Assembly (NCBI GenBank): GCA_027625915.1
Contig: JANTQA010000008.1
Location: 3,179,001-3,243,000 of the forward strand
Reading direction: 5' to 3'
DNA length: 64,000 bases
Source of the DNA: Anaeramoeba flamelloides
Lineage: Eukaryota > Metamonada > Anaeramoebidae
Positions within the stretch are counted from its first letter, which is position 1. Each line of letters opens with the position of its first letter. Position numbers and translations under genes: made by a program. Below are positions 12,175-23,800 of this stretch, in pieces. Under the pieces are notes generated by a model. It saw only the letters and a program-made list of their open reading frames with translations. It was not told the origin of the DNA and ran no database searches.

Positions 12175-12395
12175 TTATAACATCTATATAACCTTTTTAT
12201 AACAAAATTTCCTTTTAAATAATGATTTTTGCAATATTTTTTTAAACAATATTCTTATAGCAGGCTTATAACATGTTACAATTTTTATAACACATTTTAT
12301 AACAAACACTTATGTTATAAAATTTTTTATTATAAAATTTTATAACATTTTAAACGTTTATAACACCTTTACAACACATTTATAACATGTTATAA
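12175..12395. repeat. Cluster of TTATAACA motifs
   Basis: Within about 220 bp the octamer TTATAACA occurs eight times on the plus strand and its complement TGTTATAA twice. At 12380-12395 the two meet as the perfect 16 bp palindrome TTATAACATGTTATAA. The spacing is irregular, so this is not a simple tandem array. Its function is unknown; it could be a protein-binding cluster or an eroded satellite. Confidence 0.6.
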
Positions 12396-12937
12396 AAAGC
12401 TTTTTTTTTGAGGAAATTTATATTATTTCTATTTTCTTTATGATCCACCTTATGAAAAAAAAAAATAACAATCACAGATACGAAAATAGTGAATCGAAAC
12501 CAAAAAAAGGTAAAACAAATTATTAATTCATAGAATTATCTCTTATCTGAATTTAATTTTACAAATTTTTATTTAAGGGTGGATGCTATGTAATAAAAAA
12601 AAAAAAGTACGCAAAAAATAAAATTTTGAAAAATGACCAGAAATTTAATTAAATCAGTATATTGTTAATAGAAGGATTTGAATATTTTAAAATAATTCTT
12701 TAATTTTTCAAATTCAAAATTTTAATTGAATTTTTCTTTAATAAAAAAAAAAACAAGTACACACCCTTTACACACTTTACGAACTGCAGTTAATATTGTT
12801 TGTTCTTTTTAAAAATTTTATAAAAATGTATGAAGTTTTTTTTTTAAAAAATAATCCTAAAAAAAAAATTTTTTTTTTCTTGATTTGATTGATTTATTTT
12901 ACAGAGAAGAATAACTTTCTGTTTATTATTTTATTGG

Positions 12938-13030
12938 TGGAAGAAGTGTAAATTACACTCTAAATGTCCTTTTACTTAAATTTTCTCAAAGGAATTTAAA
13001 CATAAAATCAATAGATATCACGATTGTTCA
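12938..13030 (+). repeat. Palindrome-centred repeat D, copy 1
   Basis: About 93 bp match 31183-31275 in the same orientation. The repeat opens with GAAG followed by the odd palindrome GTGTAAATTACAC (12946-12958), then TCTAA, GTCCTTWTACTTRAATTT and a CATAGATWTCACGATT-like end. Flanks outside this block do not match. Confidence 0.6.
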
Positions 13031-14223
13031 AGGGAAAGACACACCCAATTTTTTAAATGTTTAAAAAGCAAAAGCAAAAAATTGAAAAGAAAAAAAAGAA
13101 AAAAAAAAAAAATTAATTTAAAAAGGGTTTTAAGTAAGCAATTGGTAAAAAATCAAAAAAAAAAAAAAAACCAAATGCAATATTTAATTAAGAACACCTA
13201 AAATCACAGACACAATACTTTTGGTTAATTTGACTTAATTTGATAATTGATCATGAATGTTCACTTTGGGATCGTTGTTTAATTGTTGTAATTTCTTTTT
13301 TTTTTTTTGATCTTATTTGCTTTAAACCTTTGTTCATTTTTAGCCTTTACTTTTTGTTTTTATTTTCAAGTTACCCATACTTTTGTGTTTCCGTATCACA
13401 GTATTAGCAAGTAACCACTTGACCTTTTTTCTTTTGAGTCTCTTCTTCCCAATATAAACAGGATTCAGCCAGGGTAAAAATGGAAAAAAACCGAATAACT
13501 TCCTTTTTCTCACAAGTGGAGAAATAAAAAAAAAAAATTTCTTTTTTTTTTAATTTTTTTAGTTGAAAATTTTACTTTTTTTTTAAGAAAAACTTATATG
13601 ACTTTTTTTTATTTAAAAGTTTCCTAATCATTTTTGAGAATTCTAAAAATATTTTTTTTCAAGCATGTAAAAATCTATTTTAATTCCAAAAAATTCTATT
13701 ATAAGAATATTATCAGGATATACACGGGCATTGTTGTGATCTATGAATATGAAATCATTCATAAGAACAAAAGAAAAAATATGAAAACTATTCTAATAAT
13801 GAAAAAAAAAAAAAAAAGTGAAAACTGAAGTTAATTGTGATCTGTTTTAAATAATTTAAAAAGGATTGGATTAATTATTATTAAAATGAGAATGTTGAAA
13901 TTAAATAATCAATGGAAAGATTTGTTGATTTTAATACTATTTTTTACTATTTTTTTCGATTACTTTTTGCAGAAAAAAAAAACTTTCATATATTTTTGTG
14001 TTAATTTTTTAAAAAACTGAAAATTTTCAGACTTTTATAATATTCCTGAAAAAAAGAAAAAAAAACTTCTGGAAAACAAATTAATTAAATTCACGAAAAA
14101 TTTCGTGACAGTTTTTTTTTTCAATAGTTTTTCTCTAAAGAAAATCTCAAAGTAATCAGATTTTATTTTAAAATATACAAAATCTAAAACAATTTTTTTA
14201 GATATATTTCAAAAAACTTTTTA

Positions 14224-14996
14224 AGGGATTAGCGTTTAACACAGATAAGTCTAAAATTAAAATGTACTGTTATTATTTGAGGTAAATCATATCAGTGATC
14301 TAAAGTTCAAATTTCTCTGAAAATCCTATTAGTAAAATAGTATTATTTGCTTGTCTTAACAATAAAAAATGATACATGCATTAGTAAAAAACCTCAAGAA
14401 TTTTAGAAAAAAATGTACATTTCAAGACAAAATTTAAAGGTTGAATCATCAATTTTCAGTCTTCAAAGTTGAAAATATATATATATATTCAATTTATGAA
14501 GAACTTGGGATTAGAGAATTAAAAAATTCGTTTTTTTTTAAAAAATTAAATAATTAACTAAATAGATTATTTTTAAAAATTGTTTTCGCATATTACAAAT
14601 ATCATGGAAAAACAACTGATTTTATAGAAAAAGAAAACAAAAATAATCAATCTTTTGTTTTTTTATGTTAAATGATTATTGAGCAAATCTCGAAAATTAC
14701 AAATCTTAAAAAATAATTACTTTTGGAGGTTCTAAAATACTAATTATGAAACACTTGAATTACTATTATTTTGAGTTTCTATCTTTAGATTTGGAAAAGA
14801 AATAAAAAAAAAAATTTTCAATATTAAAATTTTTAATTGTTGATCCTTGGTAAAAAAATTAATAATTTATTATTTTTTAAGATTATTTAGAAAAGAGTTT
14901 TTAAAGCCATATTAAACATACGAAGTATTGATATGCTTTGCTTTCAATAACAGCCCACTTTAATAATATACAAATATAAGGTTGACTCTAATCCCT
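14224..14996. mobile_element. Non-autonomous DNA element with AGGGATTAG ends, copy A
   Basis: A 773 bp unit is bounded by inverted ends AGGGATTAGCGT and its complement-like ACTCTAATCCCT, each flanked by TA (and by TTAA on both sides). Its interior aligns along most of its length with copy C at 46946-47699 (for example AAAGGTTGAATCATCAATTTTCAG, GTTTCTATCTTTAGATTTGGAAA, split here across two stretches) and over its first half with copy B at 38897-39861. No transposase frame was found. A TA target would suggest a Tc1/mariner-like mover and TTAA a piggyBac-like one; the CTAA left flank of copy B favours TA. It ends 373 bp before the DDB1-like start codon. Confidence 0.75.
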
Positions 14997-15368
14997 TAAA
15001 TTTATTTTCTATATAGAAAAATTATTTGTTATCGAGAAATTAAAAAAAAAGATATTAAATATTTCAATTAAAAAAGCGAATTTTAAACAAATTCAATAAA
15101 TAGCGAATTATTATTATTATAATGGTACCTTTTTTATTTAACTTTTAGGTTAAGGGATTGGTTTATGTGATTTTATTTTGTATTATTATTTATCAATATC
15201 AAGAAAAAAAAATATAGTCTTTTTGAATTATAAAGTAATTTACTTTTTCATTTTTAAATTAAAACGATTTTCTAAAAACAAAACAAAAAAATAAATAAAT
15301 AAAAATTATATAAAATAAAAAATGCTTCTCCAAATGACAGATTATTAAAGATCAATTTCAAATAAAAA

Positions 15369-18300
15369 ATGAACCCATATTTGAAATCAATTGTTCGACC
15401 AACGATCATACCATTTAGTGTTACATGTAATTTAAACCCAACAGATTTGGATGAAATTCATTTAATATGTTTACAAATTGATAGGTTAACGATTTATGCA
15501 TTTACACATGGTGAACAGCATGGCCAACTTTCATTAAAAAATAGTATTCCTGTTTATGGGAACATTTATTCTATTCTACCGTTGAAATCGAAAAATTTAC
15601 CGATTAATTTATTTTGGCTTCATTCGTCTCCATTTAAACATAGCTTAATTTATTTTGATTGGAAGAATATCAAATTCAATACTTTATGGATCGAAGATCT
15701 AACACAGGAATATTCAGAGCTATCTATTGTAGAAAGCCGTCAATTATTAAAGCCCCATCCAAGCTATTCTGATCTAGTTGGGGTTAGTTTAATAAAAAAT
15801 CGTTTTAAAATGGCCATAATCTATGGAAACCATTTGGATTGGAATTATAAAGAGCAAAAGGTAAAAGGTTTAATTAGTGTGAGATTTAGTGATTATGAAA
15901 TTTTAGATGAATTATTTACTGATGGGGAGATTGATATTCTTGATTATGATTTTTTAGATGAAACAAAGAAAACAAAAAATAATAAAAAAAAAAAAAGTTC
16001 AAAAATTTGGAAAAGAGAAGTAAAAAGCAAAATACAAAACAAAACCAAAAAGAAAACTATAAAGAAAAGTAGAAAAAAAGGAAAACACACTGGTACAGAG
16101 ACAATAATAGGAACAGAAACAAAAACAAAAACAAAAAAAAAAAGAAAAAAAGAAAAAGGAAAACAAACCGAAACCGAAACTGAAAAGGGTACAGGGACAG
16201 ATACAGAGACAGAAACTGGAACTGAAACAGACCTAGAAAATGAAACAGATAACGAATTTGAAGAATCTGAAACAACATCAAGATCTGAAAATAGGATGAA
16301 TGAAAAAATTAAAAAAAAGATTGCTAAAGGAAAAGAGGAATTTACAAGTTTTGAATTAACAAATTCAAAAAAATCCCAAAATTTATCAATAATTATTTTG
16401 GCAAGAAAAAAAAATAATCCAAAAACTTTTATCAAAATATATGATTTAAAAATTGGGAGAAAGCAATTAAAGGTTCGACAAATTTTATTATCAAACGAAT
16501 TATTAAATGCCTCCTCAGAATATGGACTCTTTCTTTCATCAATTCCTAAAGATAATGGATCCTTTTTATTATTAGGGATTGATCGTGTTAATTATTTTAA
16601 AGACACAATAAGCTTATCTTCTTTAGCTGCAGAAGAAAATTTCTTACGATTAGAGATCATAAAAATTAAGTCACATCATCAAAATTCACAAGATTTTAAT
16701 CCAAATCAAATGAAAAATGATATTAATCTTTTTTTAAATAATTACTTCATCCCCATAAAGGACAGAATACCTTCATTATGCGTTTCGATAACTTCAGAAT
16801 TGTTTATAGTTACCAGCACAACTGGCTTAATTTGGTTAATAAAAATAAGAAAAGATTCAAAGGGGAATGCAATTGAAGTTATTCGTGAAAAATGCGAAGG
16901 GCAAATTATTAGCCCTGCGAATAGTTTAATAATTTTATCACGGATTTATATCAATTCTGTATCAAAAACAAAGGATAAAGACCAGAAATACAAAAATAAA
17001 AATTCCAAAAAACACTATTCATTTATTGATAAGGGGAATTCATCAGACCAAAGTCCTATATCTTTAGAAACATTATCTTCGGATTCGAACATTGTTTTAG
17101 ATATTGAAAGTTTTAATATTAATTCCAAAAATAATTATCATAATAAAAAATTTAATAATAATTTAACGAAAAATAATACCATTAATAACAAAGGCAAAGG
17201 CAAGGGCAAAAATAAAAATAGCATGGAAAACAGCAATAATTTGAAACAAAAATTAATTTGTTTTCTTTTTGTTAGCTCGATCAGTGGAAGATCACAATTA
17301 ATTAGATTGGATACCTCAAACGCTAAGATATTAATCCTCCAGGAATTTTTAAATCATGGGCCATTAATTGATTTCTGTTGTTTAAATGACACCGTTATTA
17401 ATAAAAATTCTTCAAGAACAAAAGAATATTTAGCGTGTAGTTCAGAACAAGACAACTTCCAATTGGTTTATATTTCAACTAAAAAACCGTTTATTGAAAT
17501 ATCTTCCTTTCTTCAATTTGGAATCGAATCCATTTTTTCTTTAACATTATTAAATAAATTTTATTTAATTTTTTCTTATTTGAATTCTACAAAGATTGTT
17601 GAATTCTCTTTAAATTCAATAAAAACTTTCAATAATAGCGAATTAAACTTGACCTTTCCAACAATTTATGCCTCAGAAATTGGTAAATATTGTTTTTTAC
17701 AAATAACCTCCAAAAGTATCATTATTTTTGAAAAGGAAAGTTTAAAAAGATTAACCATTTGGAAAATTAATTCAAATGATCAAATTACAATCGCCTATCA
17801 TAGAAATTTTAAAATCGTCATTGGCACAAAACAAAAAAAAATATATTATTTTGAATTAATAAATGAAAACTTAATTAAAAGTAACCAAAAAAACAATGGA
17901 ACAAACATTTATTTTGAAAAACAGAATTATCAGAAAGCAAATGACAATAATGGAAATGACAATAATACTAATATTAGAATTAAACAACCAAAAACTATTA
18001 AAAAAAAGTCCTATTTTACTTTAAATAAAAATGATTATTTTGATAGTGAAACTGATTTTTCTTCATCAATTTCAACTAGTTTAACTTCGTTAAGAAATAA
18101 GAATAGGAACAATAATAAGAAGAGGAAGAATTCAAATAAAAGTGGAGGGAAAACAATAAACAATCAAAAAAAAAATAATAAAATACAACTTGATACAAGC
18201 ACCAATACAAGCACAAGCACCAATACAAGTACAAATACGAATACGAATACAAACACAAGCACAAACACAAGCACAGATACCAACAAAAAGCAGGATGATA

Positions 18301-19664
18301 ATATAAAAATAAATAATACAGAAACTTACTCGTTTACCTATACAAAAACTTACACAGAAACCGACACAGACTCTTATACGGAATCAACTGTCGATACAAT
18401 TAAAAATAATTCAGTTAAAAACAAAAATGATGAAAACAATACAGATGATTATTCAAAAAAAGAAAATGGCAATAAGAGCAAGAATATCCTGGAAACGGAA
18501 AATGGGATTAAATTAAAATTAAAAAAAGTTATTGAATCACCTTTTGAAATATCTTGCATTTCAATTTCAACTACAAACCCAGAGTTATTATTTTATTCAA
18601 TGTGGTCAACATCAATTATTAACATCTTAAAATTACCTTCGTTGGATTTATATTACACATTAAATTTCAAAGATATTACGAAAAATAATATTTGTAGATC
18701 AATTTTGGCAACAAAATTTCTTAAAAATGAATATTTATTTTTAGGGTTTGGTGATGGAAGATTTTATTATACTTTAATCAATTGGAGTAAATTAAACGAC
18801 GACAATGTGAATAATCCCAATAAGGGCAATGATAATACAACAAAGAGCAAAAAAGGTAACAATGTCGATGCTATATTATTAAAAGAGATGACCAATTTAA
18901 AATATAAATATATTGGTACAACCTCCTTAAAATTTATACCATTTTTTTCAGAAGAAAAGCAATACATTTTTGCTTCATCAAATTTTTCAGCATTAATTTT
19001 TTATGATCAAAAATTTGGAATCCAAATAATGGAATTAAATTTACCAAAAATAAATTCTCCAATAATATTTAATCCGAAAAAAACAATTCCAAATTCAGAG
19101 ATAATCTTATCTTATTTTACAAATAAAAAAATAGTTTTATCAACATTTAGAGGGATTAAGCCAGTATATATCCAATCGCTAAATTATAAACCAGATTATC
19201 TAAACTATCCAGAATTGAGGAAGATACCTTACATTCAAAAACAAGCCAAAAAAATTATTGAATTCGAACAATTAAATTCAGTAATAGTAATTTCAACTGA
19301 ATGTAAAAATCAACAAAATTTGCATTTTTTAGATATACTTTTTAAAAGACCCGGTGGTGCATTCGATTTGATGAATTCAACAGCCTTTGAAGAAGGGATT
19401 ATATGCAATTCAGCATTTGCTCATAATAACAATTATTTGTTTATTGCCCTTGAATTGACAGGAAATGTTTTATTAAAAGCTAAAAAATATACCTCAAAAT
19501 TAAAAATAATCACAATTTCTGAAACTTTGAACACAATTACAATAGACAGCGATACTGAGAGTGATGAATTAAAGAAAAATAATTATGATAATAAATTTGA
19601 TAATTATAATACGGATATCGAATTCGATTCTTTTAATAATGATCAATTCTTAAAACAAAAATCA

Positions 19665-19701
<37 letters not shown>

Positions 19702-20846
19702 GAAATTCTGAAATAAATGCATTAGAATCTACTTTTGATTCTAATTATTCTGATTCTTCATACAATTCTTCTTCTAGCCTTAATCACAATCATAACAATA
19801 CAACTCAAAACTATAATAATAATTCAATTGAAAGGCTTATTGAAGCAGGTTTAATTTTAATTTTAAAAGTTGACGCAACAAAATCAAAAGAAAAACCATT
19901 CTTTAATTTAAAAACCATTTCATCAGAATTTGTCTCAGATCCCGTTTATGAATTACAATGGTTCAATGGGCATGTTTTATGTTTAATCGGATCCAAATTA
20001 TTATTATATTCATTAAATTCAAAAAATGAACTAATTTTAAAAAATTCCATAAATACAGAATCGTTGGTCAATACTTTCCATTCAAAGGGGCAATTTGTTT
20101 TGATTCATAATTATTTACAGTCGTTATCAATTTATAAATATTATCCAAAGGAAAATTCTCTCAAATTATTTGTTAAAGACTCAAATAGGTTATGGATTCA
20201 AAAATCATTATTTATTGATGGATTTAAAGATATTTATTGTCTGGCAAGCTCAGAATTGAATGACGAATTGATCATTTTTAAATTGAATAATAGTAATAGT
20301 AATGGTAATGGTAATGGTAATGGTAATGGTAATGGCAATGGTAATAACGAGAATGTAAATGAGGACGGGGGTGATAATAGGATCGAAAATAAGAAGGAGA
20401 ATAAGAAGGAGAATAACCAGATAAAGAATAATTTATTGATCACAAGCCGAATAAAACTTTGCCAATACCCTACAAAATTTTCTCAAATTAATCAAAAGGA
20501 TATCATATTTACAACAGCTGAAGGCGGAATAAGTTCAATAAAATTTTTATCACAAAAAGATTTTAAATTATTGATCAAATTGCAAAAATTGTTAACTAAA
20601 CAAAATAGTTCAATATATTTAAACGAAGATTTTGAAAAATCTCTATTTGTTTATTCTCCAAGTATTGATTTAAATTTTGAAAATTTTAGAAATCCAAACT
20701 CTTTTCTTGATGGGAATTTATTATCTTTATTTTTAAATGAAAATATTTTTACTAAAAAGCAAAAAAAAATCCTTGCCAAAAAATGTAGTTCGACAATAAA
20801 GCAAATTGAAACAATAATTAAAAATGCAAACCAATCCAATTTTTAA
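15369..20846 (+). CDS. DDB1/CPSF160-family beta-propeller protein (MMS1_N plus CPSF_A type), enlarged
   Basis: This single-exon gene encodes 1825 residues. Family members are triple-propeller scaffolds: DDB1 for CUL4 ubiquitin ligases, CPSF160 for mRNA 3' processing, SF3B3 for splicing. Seen here are the N-terminal propeller start (ICLQIDRLTIYAF, VYGNIYSILPL), the middle motif FLFLGFGDGRFYYTLI followed by an IFASSNFSALIFYDQKFG strand pair, then LILILKV, VYELQWFNGHVLCLIGSKLLLY, and the C-terminal helical end NSFLDGNLLSLFL (about residue 1779), the equivalent of FIDGDL in DDB1. Low-complexity insertions account for much of the excess over the usual 1100-1450: Lys/Thr-Glu repeats about 205-300, Thr/Asn/Ser repeats about 942-980, poly-Asn about 1434, Gly-Asn repeats about 1641-1660. 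Which paralogue it is cannot be settled by eye. The start sits in AATAAAAAATG. Confidence 0.8.
16090..16255 (+). repeat. Coding minisatellite, Thr-Glu-Thr repeats
   Basis: ACAGARACW-type hexamers and 12-mers encode runs such as TETETGTETD inside the DDB1-like protein (about residues 241-295). Basic Lys-rich sequence surrounds them. It lies between two propeller-like parts, so probably in a disordered surface loop. Confidence 0.8.
18190..18290 (+). repeat. Coding minisatellite, Thr-Ser/Thr-Asn repeats
   Basis: Repeats of the ACAAGCACCAATAC type encode alternating TSTNTSTN units (about residues 942-975) in the DDB1-like protein, and a second Thr/Tyr/Asp-rich stretch follows shortly after. This is an insertion relative to the family. 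Confidence 0.8.
19668..19703 (+). repeat. Coding AAT microsatellite (poly-Asn)
   Basis: A run of AAT triplets encodes about 12 consecutive Asn residues in the DDB1-like protein. Asn tracts of this kind are common in AT-rich amoebae. Confidence 0.9.
20288..20345 (+). repeat. Coding GGTAAT hexamer repeat (Gly-Asn)
   Basis: About nine GGTAAT or GGCAAT hexamers encode a GNGNGN tract near the C-terminal part of the DDB1-like protein, followed by an acidic and Lys-rich linker. Confidence 0.9.
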
Positions 20847-23800
20847 TTATTGGCTATTTATTTTATTTTTCTATCGTTTATTTATGTTTTTTTTTTTTTT
20901 TTCATTAAAGATTGTATAAAAATAAATATTTCTCCGTTAATAGATCTATTTTTAATAAATATATTTCAAATTTTTATTTTTGTGTTATATTTGCCATTAT
21001 AAATGTCGTAAAAAAAAATAAGACCTTAATTTTACAAATGGGTATTGGGTTACCAAAAGGAAAACATTTTAATTATAATTATAATTATTTTGAATAAATG
21101 ATAAAAATTATATATTTTGTATTATTTGGAGATTTAAATTAAAATAATTTTCGCAGTATAATGTAAGAGAATTCTGAAAATCACATTAAGTTAAATAATA
21201 TTTAGCTAATTTATTTTAATTTTTTCTTAGTATAAATTTAAAAATCTTTTACTTTTCAATTTTTAGAAATTGATTTAATCAAATTTAAATCTAATTAACC
21301 TAACAAATTCTTTTAATTAATTCTCTCTTGGGAGTTATAATATAAAAAAAAAGAGAAGAAATAGTAGGTTAATTTATTAAAATGGCTTCTTTGAAAATAA
21401 GATGAGAGAAAACTTGATATTAATAATTTTAGGTATTGGAACAATAAAATAATTAAAGTGCGAATATCAAGAATCATTTTTAGGATCCTGAATGATATTT
21501 CCCAACTCTTATTGTTCAAAATACAAAGGAAAATTTTCATTGGTCTTTTAAAATTCAACAAATTCCATAGATGAATTAACCTAGATACAGAACAGAAAGA
21601 TGAAATGGTATTAATATTTTACAATATAAGTTTTTAAAATGTTTTTTTCAAACCCAAAGACAGAGAAACAAATAATTCAAAAACAAAAATAATTTTTTAT
21701 TATTCTTTTAACAAGTGTTCTTTAATTAACAAACTTTGCTTTGAAAAGAAAGAAAAAGATGTTTGAAAGATCTGTATTCTAAATTGTTCAAATAAATATA
21801 GACTATTTAAATCAGTTTTTGAAGAAATAAATCAAATGTCAAATTATGATAACTTTTTGATTTTTATTTCTGAATAGCTACGTCCACTTCTTTGGTGTTT
21901 GATTAATTCCGAATCAGTGATACTGTGAGTACTTAGAATCATGATCTTTAGAATTATTATGAACTATGAAGATAATCTTCGGTTTCAAATTGAAAAGCAA
22001 AATAAATTTTTGATAAAGTATTTTCATAGCTGTAAAAAGTTTCTTTTTCACATTTGATATAATACGTCAGTAAAAAAATTCTTGTTTATTGTGATAAAAA
22101 ATATTATTATTTTGATTATTTTAGTAAGATTTATTTAAGTTTAGAGATAAAAATCTCAATTTTTTTTTAAAAAATGATTATTAAAAAAATAATAACAATT
22201 AAAAAACTAAACAACTTGGTAAAATTTTTTGTCTTTTTAATGATATTTTTGGAACTGTTAAACTAAAAAAAACTTATATTAAAGTTAATAGCAAATTCAT
22301 ATTTATTTTATGGCATCTTGAAATTGAAAAACCAATTAAAAATCTGATGAATATAAAAACAAAATTTCTTCTAATATTATTATCAGAAAGGGGTTATTGT
22401 TTAATTAAGAGTTTGATCGCATTTTTCTCCATTATTGGAAAAGTTCAAAATTCAACATAATTCTGAATTATTTTTGAAAAAGGTTATTTTCTTTGAAAGA
22501 AGATGGATATTTGTATTATTATCGAAGGGGGTGTACCATAATACACTTTAAAAATAAAACCACTAAGTTTTTGAATAATCCAGTATAAAAAATATATTTA
22601 ATGTAAAAAATTACAATAGTTATTTTAAACTAAAAAAATATTATTTTTTTAATTCAAAGAACGGTATAAATCATTTTTTTCTTTTTATTGAACAAAAAAA
22701 AAAAAAAAGAAACCAAAAAAACAAATTAAAGATCCCCCAAAAATACTTTTTTAAAACCTGAAAAATTCAGCTTATAATTTCAGAATATAAGTTTTTAATT
22801 TGATTCTAACTAATCAATAATTAATAATATTCTAATTTTTTTAAGTTAGTTGTTAAAAATTTAAAGAGTAAATATATCAATTTCGTTTATTATTATTTCT
22901 CAAATTTTTTAAAGATTTTCAAAGAAATAAAACGTATTCAAATGAATAATTCTAATAAAAAATAATATAAATTATTAAATAGCTGATTTTAATCTTGTAG
23001 TTTCCTTGTTTATACTCTGAATATTTCTAAAAGAATATTTCCTAATCTTTTTAATTTCAAATTATTTAATAATATTTATGAATAAAATAAAGATGATTTA
23101 TTTTTCTACATCTTCAAGAATTTACTATTTAGATTTTCGTTGTATTTTTAAAATAAAATTAAGGGTTTCAAACGTTATTTATTCATATAAACTATTATAA
23201 ATTACTAAAAGAGGGATTTCTTCAAAATGAATTTTTTTTTGTAAATTTTTCTTTTAATAATTTGATATAAAAATCCCAACAAAAAGATCTCGATCTTTTG
23301 ACTGAAAATTTCATTGGAAAATGAATTCTTTTAAAAATGTTAACTCTTCTCTCTGAAGTTGATAAATGACGTTGCTGATTACTTTTCATTGTATCTTTAC
23401 TTTGATATTTACTCTATCTCATTTAGTAATTATTAAATAAGAGTTAATAGCATACAAACAAAAAATATTCATAAAGTTAAAAATGAATATTGAATAAAAA
23501 AGGTACTATTTCTTTCTTAGATTATTGGTGTATGGACTATTAAATTATAAATAGAAATTTTAAAAAAAAAACATACAAGATATCATGATTTAATTATGGT
23601 TAAATATTTTTATGAAGCATTGATTGGAATTTATATGTTTATTATTATTTATTAATTTTATTTATTTGATTCTAAATAATTTAAAAATCAAAAAAAAATA
23701 TAAATTAAATTTGAAATTAAAAAATTTTTTTTTCCTTTGTAAAATTTGGAAATTTTTTCATAAAGAATTCTTTTCAAATACAAATTATTTGGCCAATAGT

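Larger units (their letters stand above)
8862..15368. other. Long intergenic region between VPS33 and the DDB1-like gene
   Basis: VPS33 and the DDB1-like gene diverge here, so both promoters lie in these 6.5 kb. The stretch holds a G-poor, C-rich patch (about 9420-9780) with one tiny signal-peptide-like frame, repeat K copy 1, a cluster of TTATAACA motifs, palindromic repeat D copy 1, and a 773 bp element ending 373 bp upstream of the DDB1-like start codon. Several minus-strand frames of 60-77 codons (10600-11660) lack ATG-supported or conserved proteins. No RNA gene was recognised. Confidence 0.65.

Noticed and set aside
15944-16435. Minus-strand frame of 163 codons rich in Phe, Ser and Val
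   Set aside because: It is the antisense of the Lys/Thr/Glu-rich low-complexity part of the DDB1-like gene, which has clear family motifs on the plus strand.
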